DNA from: Candidatus Gastranaerophilales bacterium
Lineage (GTDB): Bacteria; Cyanobacteriota; Vampirovibrionia; Gastranaerophilales; Gastranaerophilaceae
Length of the DNA stretch: 64,000 bases
Assembly (NCBI GenBank): GCA_944325005.1
Contig: CALUYO010000004.1
Coordinates: forward strand, 157,593-221,592
Direction of reading: 5' to 3'
The notes under the pieces were generated by a model. It did no database searches, was not told where the DNA came from, and saw only the letters and a program-made list of their open reading frames with translations. Made by a program: the position numbers and the translations under genes. Every line of letters begins with the position of its first letter. Positions within the stretch are counted from its first letter, which is position 1. Shown piece after piece: positions 1 through 9,153 of this stretch.

Positions 1-585
1 GCCTGTTTCTGTATCAATTGTATATTCAAAAATTTTGCCTATATCATGCAGAATGCAGGCTGCAAGTATATTATCGCGGTTAAATTTATAATCAGATAAA
101 TCCATATTAATTTCAGCATATTTCAGACATTCAAGAATATGAACCATCAGTCCGCCTATGTAGTTGTGGTGCATAAGTTTTGCTGCCGGCATAATTTTAA
201 TTTTTTCTTTGTGTTCGGTGAAAAATCTTACAAGGAACTGATTTAATTTTTCATTTTGAATTTTGTCAAAATATGAAGTTAGTTCTGCGTAAACTTTTTC
301 TCTTTCTTTTTCGTCAAGTCCTGTTTTTGCCTCTTTCACTACGGATAGAGCAGATACAAGGCAGTTATTAAATTTTTCATTGAACGAAGCAGAAACTATT
401 CTTACAATATTGCCAGTCCTAAAAACTTTGCTGTCAAAGCGGTTAAGCGTTTCTTCCCAGAGAATACAGTTTAAAAGCGAGCCGTCCTCAAGATTTTTCA
501 ATTGAAGCTTGCCCATTTTTGTGCCTGCTTTTGTGTCGCCTACCGAGAATATTACAACTTCATAATCCGTATCTGTACTGAACAT
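1..585 (-). CDS. OB-fold/HD-domain 3'-5' exoribonuclease-like protein (YhaM type), partial
   Basis: The gene runs off the left edge, so only about the first 195 residues are visible. It starts at ATG 585, two bases after the ilvC stop, so the two are probably co-transcribed. The N-terminus (MFSTDTDYEVVIFSVGD) looks like the small OB domain of YhaM-type nucleases. Further on there is 'MHHNYIGGLMVHILE' and, close to the edge, the metal-binding HD motif in 'ILHDIGKIFEY'. Members of the family trim RNA or single-stranded DNA from the 3' end. The family call rests on this domain order; the exact substrate cannot be read from the sequence. Confidence 0.75.
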   Translation of the reverse strand, partial: MFSTDTDYEVVIFSVGDTKAGTKMGKLQLKNLEDGSLLNCILWEETLNRFDSKVFRTGNIVRIVSASFNEKFNNCLVSALSVVKEAKTGLDEKEREKVYAELTSYFDKIQNEKLNQFLVRFFTEHKEKIKIMPAAKLMHHNYIGGLMVHILECLKYAEINMDLSDYKFNRDNILAACILHDIGKIFEYTIDTETG

Positions 586-587
586 TT

Positions 588-1692
<1,105 letters not shown>

Positions 1693-1720
1693 TGAAAGTA
1701 GTATAAAGAAAGGAGCCAAA

Positions 1721-1765
1721 ATGAACGAAAAGTTATATGAAAGCCGCGGGGGGGGGGCGTTTTAG
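1721..1765 (+). other. Short leader reading frame containing G10 tract (locus 1)
   Basis: Good Shine-Dalgarno (AAAGGAGC) and ATG, encoding MNEKLYESRGGGAF and then TAG. The ten-G tract supplies the glycines. With one more G the frame would run 47 codons and stop at a TGA that overlaps the ATG of the following prepilin gene (1860) in an ATGA arrangement. The peptide could be a leader that couples translation, or the relic of a longer gene head like those at 6803, 24418 and 35937. Confidence 0.5.
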
Positions 1766-1772
1766 AGCTCCT
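1747..1772 (+). repeat. G10 element, copy 1 (C-G10-C-N7-AGCTCCT)
   Basis: Ten G at 1748-1757 flanked by C on both sides, then GTTTTAG and AGCTCCT (1766-1772). It is one of seven copies in the window with the same layout. Downstream it closely matches the copy at 5647. Confidence 0.9.
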
Positions 1773-1790
1773 GCAGCGCATTTTCAAGGG

Positions 1791-1818
1791 TTGCAAAATT
1801 CCAAAAAACTGTTATAAT
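1791..1818 (+). promoter_or_regulatory. Internal promoter for the prepilin-like gene at 1860
   Basis: TTGCAA (1791-1796), 16-base spacer, TATAAT (1813-1818) with an upstream TG. The arrangement is almost identical at 5691-5718 before the paralogue, so it is probably functional. It lets the prepilin be expressed independently of the upstream G10 leader. Confidence 0.65.
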
Positions 1819-1859
1819 AGTGATATATATATATTCACATTAATGATGGAGATTTTGGA

Positions 1860-2507
1860 ATGAAAAAAGCGTTTACACTTGCAGAAGTATTGGTAACTTT
1901 GGGAATAATCGGCGTAGTGTCGGCAATGACCGTCCCAACTTTGATGCAGAATTACCAGCGTCAGAGTTATGTAACCCAGCTGCATAAGGTCTATAACGAG
2001 TTTGCACAGGCGTTAACCCAATACCAGACAGACAGAAATGCAGTAAATTTAACAGAAGCTGGTTTAAATTCTCAGGCAAATTTAAATTCCTTTATAACAA
2101 GCTATTTTAGAGTTGTCCAAACCTGCTCGAATTCTTTGACACCTTGTTTTTTGGAGCAAACATCTTATAAAGCATTAAACGGAACGGCTTTACCAGCTCA
2201 TTATACTGTTACAAATGCTTATGTTTTGGCAAGCGGGGCATCTGTAAGATTTTTATATGCTAAAGAAGGAGAAAAAGTTGGGAATATAATGGTTGATATC
2301 AACGGTCAAAAAGGTCCGAATATTCTTGGCAGGGATTTATTTACTATAGGTGTATATAATAATGGTATAATGGATGAGAATGGCACATCTGCCCCTTTAA
2401 CAGAAGATGCAAGAAATACTTTGTATAACAACGGCTGTTCTACCGGAGCAACTGCCTGGGGATGTTTTGGAAAGATTCTTAATGATAACTGGGAAATGAC
2501 TTATTAA
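1860..2507 (+). CDS. Type IV prepilin-like protein (N-terminal cleavage/methylation domain)
   Basis: 215 residues. The leader MKKA is followed by FTLAEVLVTLGIIGVV: a short basic leader, the prepilin peptidase site before Phe, Glu at mature position 5 and a hydrophobic N-terminal helix. The C-terminal domain has a Cys pair near residues 88-95, a 'KGPNILGRD' motif, a second Cys pair and the tail 'GCFGKILNDNWEMTY'. About the first 72 residues are nearly identical to the paralogue at 5758, and the middle diverges. Such proteins act as pilin or pseudopilin subunits at the inner membrane and surface. No assembly ATPase or platform gene is nearby, so it is an orphan subunit. Confidence 0.85.
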   Translation: MKKAFTLAEVLVTLGIIGVVSAMTVPTLMQNYQRQSYVTQLHKVYNEFAQALTQYQTDRNAVNLTEAGLNSQANLNSFITSYFRVVQTCSNSLTPCFLEQTSYKALNGTALPAHYTVTNAYVLASGASVRFLYAKEGEKVGNIMVDINGQKGPNILGRDLFTIGVYNNGIMDENGTSAPLTEDARNTLYNNGCSTGATAWGCFGKILNDNWEMTY

Positions 2508-3490
2508 TTTGAGGCAAGTCCGTTTTCTCCGAATAAAAAAACCTGTAAGGCATTTTCTGTTTGTTTTACCGGTTTATAGAAATCCTTAATAAGCACGCAT
2601 TGTGTTTGGATACAATTTAAATTTCGTTCATGCAGATATTTTTCAAGAATATCTGCATTTTTTGTGTATTGACGGTGTTTCAGAAAAGCATAAAATTTAG
2701 TTTTTCTTCTGGAGATTTCCCCTAGTGCAAAATTTATGATTTCATCGTAAGGGACATTGTAGCCGTCATTTAATGACATATCAATAATAAAGTTATTATT
2801 GTCGCTGGTTGTTATTGAAAGGTATGCAATAATTCTGTGATTAGACGGTTCTTCCAGCACGTATCTATTCTTGTAAAAATTCGTCATTCCTGCAAAAAAC
2901 GGATCTTTATATTCTTCCTTTGACCTTTCCAGTGATGGTTTATATAAGTTTTGCAGTTCGCTGTTATAAAGCTTTGCTATTGCGTCTGCATCTGAGTTCT
3001 GGCAATACCTGAAATTTGCTTTTTTATCGGTAGGCGGTATGAAATTATCAAGTTTCCATAGGTTTTCATAACTGCATTGTCTAAAACCGCATCCTTGCAT
3101 AAACAGATTTAATAACTCATCATGAGAAATGTCTACGCATACAGCGAATGAAACAGCACCTTTGGCTCCGTATCTTGCAATAACAAATTCTACAAGCTGT
3201 TTTCCGGCTTCATACAGATTTTGTTTAAATATAAGTCGTGTGATATTAATTTTATAAGGATTTCCGCTTGTAGGAACAATTGTTATAAGTCCTAGTATTT
3301 CATTATCTTCAAGTAAAATGAAAGATTCCGGCAGAAATTTATATTTTAATGGCAGAATAGCATGAAGCATTATAAAGGCTTCGACATTTAAGGCTTTAGT
3401 GTATTTATTGCCGTCGTCTGAGCCTAAGTAAGAAATCATTTTTTTGATTTTAGGTGCATCAAAACAATTTAATCTTCTTATGACTGCCAT
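2504..3490 (-). CDS. GNAT-family acetyltransferase-like protein
   Basis: 328 residues, apparently two GNAT-like halves. The first half has 'SFILLEDNEILGLITIVP', a typical central beta strand, followed by 'QLVEFVIARYGAKGAVSF'. The second half contains 'NSDADAIAKLYNSELQ', resembling the alpha1 start of a GNAT domain. The classic Q/RxxGxG/A acetyl-CoA loop is not obvious, so activity is uncertain. The gene is convergent with the prepilin gene, and the two stop codons overlap by a few bases. Substrate unknown. Confidence 0.6.
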   Translation of the reverse strand: MAVIRRLNCFDAPKIKKMISYLGSDDGNKYTKALNVEAFIMLHAILPLKYKFLPESFILLEDNEILGLITIVPTSGNPYKINITRLIFKQNLYEAGKQLVEFVIARYGAKGAVSFAVCVDISHDELLNLFMQGCGFRQCSYENLWKLDNFIPPTDKKANFRYCQNSDADAIAKLYNSELQNLYKPSLERSKEEYKDPFFAGMTNFYKNRYVLEEPSNHRIIAYLSITTSDNNNFIIDMSLNDGYNVPYDEIINFALGEISRRKTKFYAFLKHRQYTKNADILEKYLHERNLNCIQTQCVLIKDFYKPVKQTENALQVFLFGENGLASN

Positions 3491-3556
3491 ATACTTATTA
3501 TATAATTTATTTTTAATCTTTTCAAGTTTGTGCTAAAATTTTTTACGAGGCGAGAT

Positions 3557-4537
3557 ATGAAAATAGCTGTAACTGATAATGAAAAAATTGTTGTGAAAGA
3601 GGTTGAAGATTTAGTACTGGAGGGACGTAAAGGAGCAGTTGTAAAAGTAATAGGATGCGGGCTTTGCGGATCTGATATTGTCAAATTTGTTCATAAAAGC
3701 GTTAAGGATGGAACAGTTTTAGGGCACGAAATTGTTGCAAAAATTATTGAAATAAATTCAGATACTAAATTTAAAACAGGTGATGTGATAGTTACATCGC
3801 ATCATATTCCATGCGCTGAATGTGTATATTGCAGGCATGGTAATGTTTCTATGTGTGAACATTTTAAATCTACTAATATACGTCCGGGTGGCTTTTCCGA
3901 ATATGTATATTTAAGCGAAGAACATCTGCAAAATGTTGCGCATAGAAAGCCTGATAATCTTACTGATATTGAAGCTTCTTTTTATGAGCCGCTGGGTTGT
4001 ATCGTAAGAGCTGTAAAGCGTGCAAATTTGATGAATGGTGATAAAGCTCTTGTAGTTGGTCTTGGCTCTATCGGTATTTTATCGGCCCAGGCTTTAAAAG
4101 CTGGCGGGTATGATGTTACCGGATGCGACCTTCTGAAAGAAAGATGCGAATTTTTAAAATCTTTTGGTATTCAGGCCTGCGATGTCAGGGAGCTTCCGGA
4201 AACCTATAAGGCTGATTGTATTTTTATGACATCCGGTGCGGACAAAGCTGTTGATACAGCTCTTAAATATGTCAGAAACGGCGGAAAAATTCTTGTATTT
4301 TCAAGCACTCCGCATGATGAAACTTCTTATCCTAATAATGAAATATATTATCGTGAACTGACTGTTCTGGGAAGTTATTCTCCTTCCCCTGAGGATTTGA
4401 GAACTTCTCTTTCGTTGTTGAAAGATGGTAAAGTCAGGGTTAACGGTATTTCAACAGAATATAAGCTGGATGATATTCAGAAAGCTTTTGATGATACTAT
4501 GTCAAATAAAATAATGAAAGCGTATATAAAATTATGA
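3557..4537 (+). CDS. Zinc-dependent alcohol/polyol dehydrogenase (MDR family)
   Basis: 326 residues. Catalytic zinc ligands are Cys37 ('GLCGSD') and His57-Glu58 ('GHE'). The structural zinc is bound by Cys86, Cys89, Cys92 and Cys100 (CxxCxxCx7C). The Rossmann motif is 'VGLGSIG'. The start is ATG 3557 after GAGGCGAGA; the upstream TTG at 3530 has no better site. It overlaps the next, similar dehydrogenase by four bases (ATGA), so the two are translationally coupled. They may perform related oxidations in one pathway; the substrate cannot be assigned. Confidence 0.85.
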   Translation: MKIAVTDNEKIVVKEVEDLVLEGRKGAVVKVIGCGLCGSDIVKFVHKSVKDGTVLGHEIVAKIIEINSDTKFKTGDVIVTSHHIPCAECVYCRHGNVSMCEHFKSTNIRPGGFSEYVYLSEEHLQNVAHRKPDNLTDIEASFYEPLGCIVRAVKRANLMNGDKALVVGLGSIGILSAQALKAGGYDVTGCDLLKERCEFLKSFGIQACDVRELPETYKADCIFMTSGADKAVDTALKYVRNGGKILVFSSTPHDETSYPNNEIYYRELTVLGSYSPSPEDLRTSLSLLKDGKVRVNGISTEYKLDDIQKAFDDTMSNKIMKAYIKL

Positions 4538-5565
4538 AGGCAATACAATATTATGGTCCGCAAAATATAAAATATGAAGAAGTTATGGTAAAACCTCCGC
4601 AAGAAGGTGAAGTTGTAGTAAAAGTTATATCAGCACTAACATGCGGTACTGATGTAAAAACATATAGACGTGGACATCCTGTTTTGATAAAATCCGTTCC
4701 TTCCGGATTTGGCCATGAGTTTGCCGGAATTGTGGAAAGAGTAGGCAATGGTGTTGAGAATTTTAAACCGGGTGACAGAGTTGTTGCCGCAAATTCCGCG
4801 CCCTGCGGCAAATGTTTTTATTGCCGGCATGAAGAATATAACCTTTGCGAAAATTTAGACTTGTTAAATGGAGCTTACGCAGAATATATTACCGTTCCGG
4901 CCCGTATTGTCCGTAAAAATATGCTTATACTGCCGGATAATTTAAGTTTTGACAAAGCTGCATTTTGTGAGCCTCTGGCTAATGTTGTTCATGGGGTTGA
5001 AAGGACAGGGATTAAGGAAGGTCAAACTGTTGGTATTATTGGAATCGGACCGATAGGACTTATGTTTGCAAGACTTGCAAAACTTAAAGGTGCCAGGGTT
5101 ATTGTTGCAGGCAGAAATCCTTTAAAATTAAAAGCTGCAGAGGAGTTTGCACATGCTGATGAAATTATTGATCTAACGCGGTATGCAAATCCTGAAAAGA
5201 TATTTAGAGAATATACAGAAGAACATAAAGGGCTTGATGTCGCTATAGAATGTGTAGGATTGCCTGAAATCTGGGAGAGAATTTTTTCATGTGTTCGTCC
5301 AGGCGGTACTGTTCACTTTTTCGGAGGTTGTAAGTCAGGTTCAACTGTTACCTTCGATACTACTAAAATGCATTACGGTGATATAAAACTTATGAGTGTT
5401 TTTCACCATACGCCTAAATATTTTAGAATGGCATTGGATTATATAGCATCAGGGGAAGTTGAAGTCGAAAAGCTTATTACAGATACCTTGCCTCTTGAAA
5501 AAGTTGAATATGCAATGAAGCAACATATTGAAGGAAAAGCTATTAAATTTTTGATTAAACCCTAA
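4534..5565 (+). CDS. Zinc-dependent dehydrogenase (MDR family, sorbitol/threonine dehydrogenase-like)
   Basis: 343 residues, second member of a tandem pair. Zinc ligands Cys37 and His61-Glu62 and structural Cys91, Cys94, Cys97 and Cys105 are all present, as is 'GIIGIGPIG' for NAD(P). 'CEPLANVVHGVE' matches the substrate-domain signature of polyol and threonine dehydrogenases. The ATG overlaps the stop of the preceding gene. Sequence divergence between the pair suggests different substrates rather than a recent duplication. Confidence 0.87.
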   Translation: MKAIQYYGPQNIKYEEVMVKPPQEGEVVVKVISALTCGTDVKTYRRGHPVLIKSVPSGFGHEFAGIVERVGNGVENFKPGDRVVAANSAPCGKCFYCRHEEYNLCENLDLLNGAYAEYITVPARIVRKNMLILPDNLSFDKAAFCEPLANVVHGVERTGIKEGQTVGIIGIGPIGLMFARLAKLKGARVIVAGRNPLKLKAAEEFAHADEIIDLTRYANPEKIFREYTEEHKGLDVAIECVGLPEIWERIFSCVRPGGTVHFFGGCKSGSTVTFDTTKMHYGDIKLMSVFHHTPKYFRMALDYIASGEVEVEKLITDTLPLEKVEYAMKQHIEGKAIKFLIKP

Positions 5566-5567
5566 TA

Positions 5568-5596
5568 TTGCAGTAACTTCAAAATTATGTTATGAT
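5568..5596 (+). promoter_or_regulatory. Sigma70-type promoter upstream of G10 locus 2
   Basis: TTGCAG, 17-base spacer, TATGAT (5591-5596), about 25 bases before the ATG of the G10-containing leader, which has an AAGGAGC ribosome site. Confidence 0.5.
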
Positions 5597-5620
5597 AATT
5601 ATACGATGAAAGGAGCGATT

Positions 5621-5665
5621 ATGAAAAAGATATTAAATAAAAAACTCGGGGGGGGGGCATTTTAG
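5621..5665 (+). other. Short leader reading frame containing G10 tract (locus 2)
   Basis: Encodes MKKILNKKLGGGAF and stops at TAG 5663. With one additional G the frame stays open through the internal promoter region and enters the prepilin gene at 5758 in frame, giving a 266-residue product with a 46-residue N-terminal extension. The current ten-G length prevents this. Compare locus 1, where the same change ends in an overlapping TGA. Confidence 0.5.
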
Positions 5666-5672
5666 AGCTCCT
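5647..5672 (+). repeat. G10 element, copy 2 (C-G10-C-N7-AGCTCCT)
   Basis: Ten G at 5648-5657, then C, ATTTTAG and AGCTCCT (5666-5672). The sequence before the tract is unrelated to copy 1, but the sequence after it (TTTTAGAGCTCCTG) is shared. Confidence 0.9.
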
Positions 5673-5690
5673 GTCTTTTTCTTTAAGATC

Positions 5691-5718
5691 TTGCAAAATC
5701 CCCAAAAGCTGTTATAAT
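5691..5718 (+). promoter_or_regulatory. Internal promoter for the prepilin-like gene at 5758
   Basis: TTGCAA (5691-5696), 16-base spacer, TATAAT (5713-5718), matching the internal promoter of locus 1 in sequence and position. Confidence 0.65.
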
Positions 5719-5757
5719 ATTGATATGTATGTTCACATTAATAACGGAGTTTATAGA

Positions 5758-6420
5758 ATGAAAAAAGCATTTACTTTAGCCGAGGTTCTGGTCACTTTGG
5801 GCATAATCGGCGTAGTCTCAGCAATGACAGTACCGACCTTGATGCAGAATTACCAGCGTCAGAGCTATGTAACCCAGTTACATAAGGTGTATAATGAGTT
5901 TTCTCAAGCCTTAACCCAATACCAGACAGACAGAAATGCCGTAAATTTAACAGAGGCAGGTTTAAATTCCAAAGATGCGGTTGATACTTTTATTAAAAAA
6001 TATTTTAGAGTTGTTCAGGAATGTGACTCTATGGATGATTGCTTTGCTGATGAGTATAAAACTCTTCAGGGTTCTAGTGATACTAGTTACAGTCGAGATG
6101 TTAAATCCTTTGTGTTAGCAAGCGGCGCATCAATAAGACCCAGCTATGCTACGGATGGAAGTAATTTTAAATTACTTAATGTAGGAATTGATGTTAACGG
6201 GAAGAAAGGTCCGAATATTTTAGGAAGGGATTTTATTTTTTTCGCTGTTTATAAAAACGCTTTAATAGACGATTATACAAATGATGTAAATGATAATGCT
6301 CCGTTGACTGAAGAGGCACGTGACAATATGTTTAATTCTGAATGTAATGCAGGAGCTTCTGGCAGTAGCTGGGGCTGCTTCGGTAAAATATTGAATGATA
6401 ACTGGGAGATGACTTATTAA
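5758..6420 (+). CDS. Type IV prepilin-like protein, paralogue of the protein at 1860
   Basis: 220 residues from ATG 5758 (MKKAFTLAEVLVTLG). The frame is open upstream to 5725 and, if the G10 tract gained one base, back to 5621. I chose 5758 because it gives the canonical short leader. The N-terminal ~72 residues are near-identical to the 1860 protein. The middle is different ('CDSMDDCFADEYKTLQG') and the tail 'GCFGKILNDNWEMTY' is identical. It therefore has conserved ends around a variable centre, as in pilins that exchange segments. A strong terminator follows. Confidence 0.85.
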   Translation: MKKAFTLAEVLVTLGIIGVVSAMTVPTLMQNYQRQSYVTQLHKVYNEFSQALTQYQTDRNAVNLTEAGLNSKDAVDTFIKKYFRVVQECDSMDDCFADEYKTLQGSSDTSYSRDVKSFVLASGASIRPSYATDGSNFKLLNVGIDVNGKKGPNILGRDFIFFAVYKNALIDDYTNDVNDNAPLTEEARDNMFNSECNAGASGSSWGCFGKILNDNWEMTY

Positions 6421-6425
6421 AAAAT

Positions 6426-6450
6426 AAAGACCGATTTTTATCGGTCTTTT
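6426..6450 (+). terminator. Rho-independent terminator after prepilin locus 2
   Basis: Ten-base stem AAAGACCGAT / ATCGGTCTTT with a TTTT loop, followed by T residues. It begins six bases after the stop codon. Confidence 0.85.
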
Positions 6451-6488
6451 AATAATATAAACTCTCAAATCTTAATAAACAATAAGCA

Positions 6489-6644
6489 CTACTTGACTGC
6501 GTGCAGTCTTGTTTGAATACCCGCATCCGCGTTAATCATCTTAGCGGCTGCCAGCGCTAAATTGCGCCGTTTTCTCGCTCCTCTTAATATAAATTCCACA
6601 CTGTCGCATACATTACACGAAGGTGTTACTATCTTTTTTAGCAT
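6489..6644 (-). CDS. Small 51-residue protein with a CxxC motif
   Basis: ATG 6644 is preceded by GGAG nine bases upstream. The frame encodes 51 residues beginning MLKKIVTPSCNVCDSVEF, with a basic segment 'RGARKRRNLALAAAK'. The CxxC at residues 10-13 could bind metal or act in redox chemistry, but I recognise no family. It sits alone between two prepilin loci on the opposite strand. The GC-richer codons (GCG, CGC) differ somewhat from its neighbours. It could be chance; the ribosome site and full-length frame favour a real gene. Confidence 0.4.
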   Translation of the reverse strand: MLKKIVTPSCNVCDSVEFILRGARKRRNLALAAAKMINADAGIQTRLHAVK

Positions 6645-6724
6645 ATATAAATCTCCATTTTAATTCTGATTACATACTTTATATCGGTATATCATAATAA
6701 AACTTTAATATTTACTTTAATTTA

Positions 6725-6753
6725 TTTACATAATTTAATAATAATGATATAAT
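6725..6753 (+). promoter_or_regulatory. Sigma70-type promoter upstream of G10 locus 3
   Basis: TTTACA, 17-base spacer, TATAAT (6748-6753). The ATG at 6803 follows an AAGGAGA ribosome site. Confidence 0.55.
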
Positions 6754-6802
6754 TCGCATATATACAGGGTAAAATATGATTAGCAAGAAAGGAGAAGTAG
6801 TA

Positions 6803-7587
6803 ATGATTAAATTTTTAAGTTGCCGGGGGGGGGGCGCTTAGTAGCTTCTTTCATTCGTTTTAGCAACTTCGGTAAGACCTTTGTATCGGGTCAAACGGTA
6901 CGCTTTGGGTTTACTTTAGCCGAGGTTCTGGTCACTTTGGGCATAATCGGCGTAGTTTCGGCTATGACTGTTCCTACATTGATGCAAAATCATCAGAGAA
7001 AAACTTATGTTGTCCAATTACATAAAGTCTATAATGAACTTCAGCAGGCTTTTGTTCAATATATGGCAGATAGAAATGCCTTAAATCTTCGAGAGGCCGG
7101 CATAACAGATCAGGATACAATGAATAATTTCGTAACAACTTATTTTAAAATTGTAAGCAGGTGCTCGGATCCAAATGATGTAAAACCTTGTTTTGATGAC
7201 CCGAACAATTACAAAAAGATTTCTGGAAATGTTGCAAATGGTTTTACTAATTGTCAGAATTCTACGGACGGTTGTACTTTTACTCTTGCAAGCGGAGCAA
7301 CAATAAGACCTTGGCTTGCAGGTTCTGATGAGTTAGCTTTTATAGTGGCTGTAGTTGATGTAAATGGACCTAAAGGTCCTAATGTATTTGGCAGGGATTT
7401 TTTTGATATGTGTATTGATGTAAATGGAAATATTGACTCATGTCTGCCTAATGGTACGGTTCCATCCTTTCCGCTTACGGAGGATAAAAGAGATGAGCTT
7501 TTTAATTCCGGATGCCTGGGAAATAGTGCATCTATATATGGTTGCTTCGGAAAAATATTAAATGATAACTGGCAAATGAATTATTAA
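6803..7587 (+). CDS. Type IV prepilin-like protein split by a G10 tract (head and body out of frame)
   Basis: The promoter and ribosome site lead to ATG 6803, encoding MIKFLSCRGGGA and then TAG. The prepilin body lies in another frame, which is open from just before the tract through 'QTVRFGFTLAEVLVTLG' to the tail 'GCFGKILNDNWQMNY'. One extra G (or two fewer) would give a 261-residue protein with a leader of about 36 residues. The body has a disulfide-type Cys set and 'KGPNVFGRD' like the paralogues at 1860 and 5758. No clean alternative ATG precedes FTLAEV, so expression of the body seems to require frame restoration. A terminator follows immediately. Confidence 0.75.
6824..6849 (+). repeat. 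G10 element, copy 3 (C-G10-C-N7-AGCTTCT)
   Basis: Ten G at 6825-6834, then C, GCTTAGT and AGCTTCT (6843-6849). It lies eight codons into the gene head. Confidence 0.9.
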
Positions 7588-7614
7588 AAAAGAGCCTTAT
7601 AACGGCTCTTTTTT
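7588..7614 (+). terminator. Rho-independent terminator after prepilin locus 3
   Basis: AAAAAGAGCC / GGCTCTTTTT stem with a TTATAAC loop and trailing T run. It is probably also used by the convergent gene ending at 7613. Confidence 0.85.
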
Positions 7615-8407
7615 ACATATACATATTAGGCTCAATTTTTTCTTTAAAAATTTGCACCAGACAATAATACCATACAATTTGGACGACAAATCCCAGATAT
7701 CCGCTGATTATTCCGCCGGTATATATTCCTGCAGTTAAGGCATTCTGATTAATAATTCCAAAAATTAAACCTAGTACAAAGCCGGGAAATACCGTAACTA
7801 TATAAACAGGTATAAAAAGCAGACCTAACAGTATAAAATCTGAAAAACTATGTTTTATATAACTTATCGGCAGTAAAATATTGTATAATCCTTTTCTGTC
7901 AAAATGTTTTGAATATGCTGTGTAAATAAATTGCACAAAAGCATAGAAACAAATAATACAGAGGAATATGAATATTCCAAGAACTTTATAAATTAATAAA
8001 TTACCTGCCATAAGTAGAATTGATATTATGCCGATTATAAAAATATATAGTGTCCATACAAGCATTAGCGGGAAAGCATGAAAAAATACCTTTAAAGGTT
8101 TAAAATTTATATCGGGTAGTATTTCACCGATGTCATTTTCTCTGAAAAATGAATTATGTGAAAATATAAGGTTGTATCCGCCAATATAGATTCCAAAAGC
8201 AACAAGCATTATTATATAAATTATGAGTAAAGGAATGTTTGCCGGAAGTTCCTTAGTTTTTTCTATTGCATCTGCCGCTTCTTGTACATATACAGATGAA
8301 ATAGATATTACAGCAGTTATTAAGAATAAATATAGATGTTTAGTAAGAGCATTTTGCCCTGAAAAAACTCTTTTAAATCCTTCAACCATTATGTCAATAA
8401 CGTTCAT
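7613..8407 (-). CDS. Polytopic membrane protein (paralogue 1 of 3)
   Basis: 264 residues with about six hydrophobic segments, for example 'LYLFLITAVISISSVYV', 'LLIIYIIMLVAFGIYIGGY' and 'IFIIGIISILLMAG'. An N-terminal cytosolic piece 'VIDIMVEGFKRVFSGQNAL' resembles the start of the neighbour ('IKGLKKLYTGKNAL'). This and the next two genes form a three-gene operon with overlapping ends. The family resembles DUF4013-type inner membrane proteins of unknown function; that family name is a guess from overall shape. Confidence 0.65.
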   Translation of the reverse strand: MNVIDIMVEGFKRVFSGQNALTKHLYLFLITAVISISSVYVQEAADAIEKTKELPANIPLLIIYIIMLVAFGIYIGGYNLIFSHNSFFRENDIGEILPDINFKPLKVFFHAFPLMLVWTLYIFIIGIISILLMAGNLLIYKVLGIFIFLCIICFYAFVQFIYTAYSKHFDRKGLYNILLPISYIKHSFSDFILLGLLFIPVYIVTVFPGFVLGLIFGIINQNALTAGIYTGGIISGYLGFVVQIVWYYCLVQIFKEKIEPNMYM

Positions 8408-9153
8408 TGTTCCTCTCTTTCATACGTTTTTAACATTTCATAATCCCAAACAAGAACACCGATAGACAACGTGTAGATCAGTAAGATGCTTACCATGTAA
8501 TTTGAAAGTTTTAAAATTGCAGTCTGCTGTTGCGACAAAGTCAGACTTATAGCATTAATATCCCCTTTATAATACAATGCCGCAGATATTCCTATAATGA
8601 AAAATGTTATAAAAATGCTCAAAAATGTTACAATATGGCTTAATATCACAATCCACAATCTTTTTATAAGAAGTAGAAAATATTCCTTAATTCTGAATTT
8701 TTTAAATAGCAATCCTGCTTCATTATTTTTATAGTTATAAGAAAACCCGGCCTGCATCATCGTCAACGGAATAGCAATAAGTGTTTCTACGCAAAATGAC
8801 GGGTACTGGTATTTTGTATACAAACTGATAAGCAGAAACGGAATTCCGATAATAAAAATTATAAAAGGAATTTTTTTTACTGAGACTTTAAATGATTGCA
8901 TATCAATGTCTGGAATTTCTCTTACATGCATAAATATTGTTTCATAACCTGTAAAGAATAGTGCGAATATAATAAGAAGTGCAGTGAATATTATTTTTTG
9001 ATAAATATTGACTTCCAGTATTCCCTGTGCGTCAAGAGCAAGATATCCATTTAGCAGACCTGTAATACCGCATATTGAAAATAATGATATTTGTCTGGGT
9101 AATGCATTTTTTCCAGTATATAGTTTTTTTAATCCTTTAATCATTTGTGACAT
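8404..9153 (-). CDS. Polytopic membrane protein (paralogue 2 of 3)
   Basis: 249 residues with five or six membrane segments. The amphipathic N-terminus 'MIKGLKKLYTGKNALPRQ' is similar to those of its neighbours. Its stop overlaps the ATG of the 7613-8407 gene (ATGA), and its own start lies inside the end of the preceding gene by 17 bases, so the three are tightly coupled and may form a hetero-oligomer. No catalytic motif is visible. Confidence 0.62.
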   Translation of the reverse strand: MSQMIKGLKKLYTGKNALPRQISLFSICGITGLLNGYLALDAQGILEVNIYQKIIFTALLIIFALFFTGYETIFMHVREIPDIDMQSFKVSVKKIPFIIFIIGIPFLLISLYTKYQYPSFCVETLIAIPLTMMQAGFSYNYKNNEAGLLFKKFRIKEYFLLLIKRLWIVILSHIVTFLSIFITFFIIGISAALYYKGDINAISLTLSQQQTAILKLSNYMVSILLIYTLSIGVLVWDYEMLKTYEREEQ

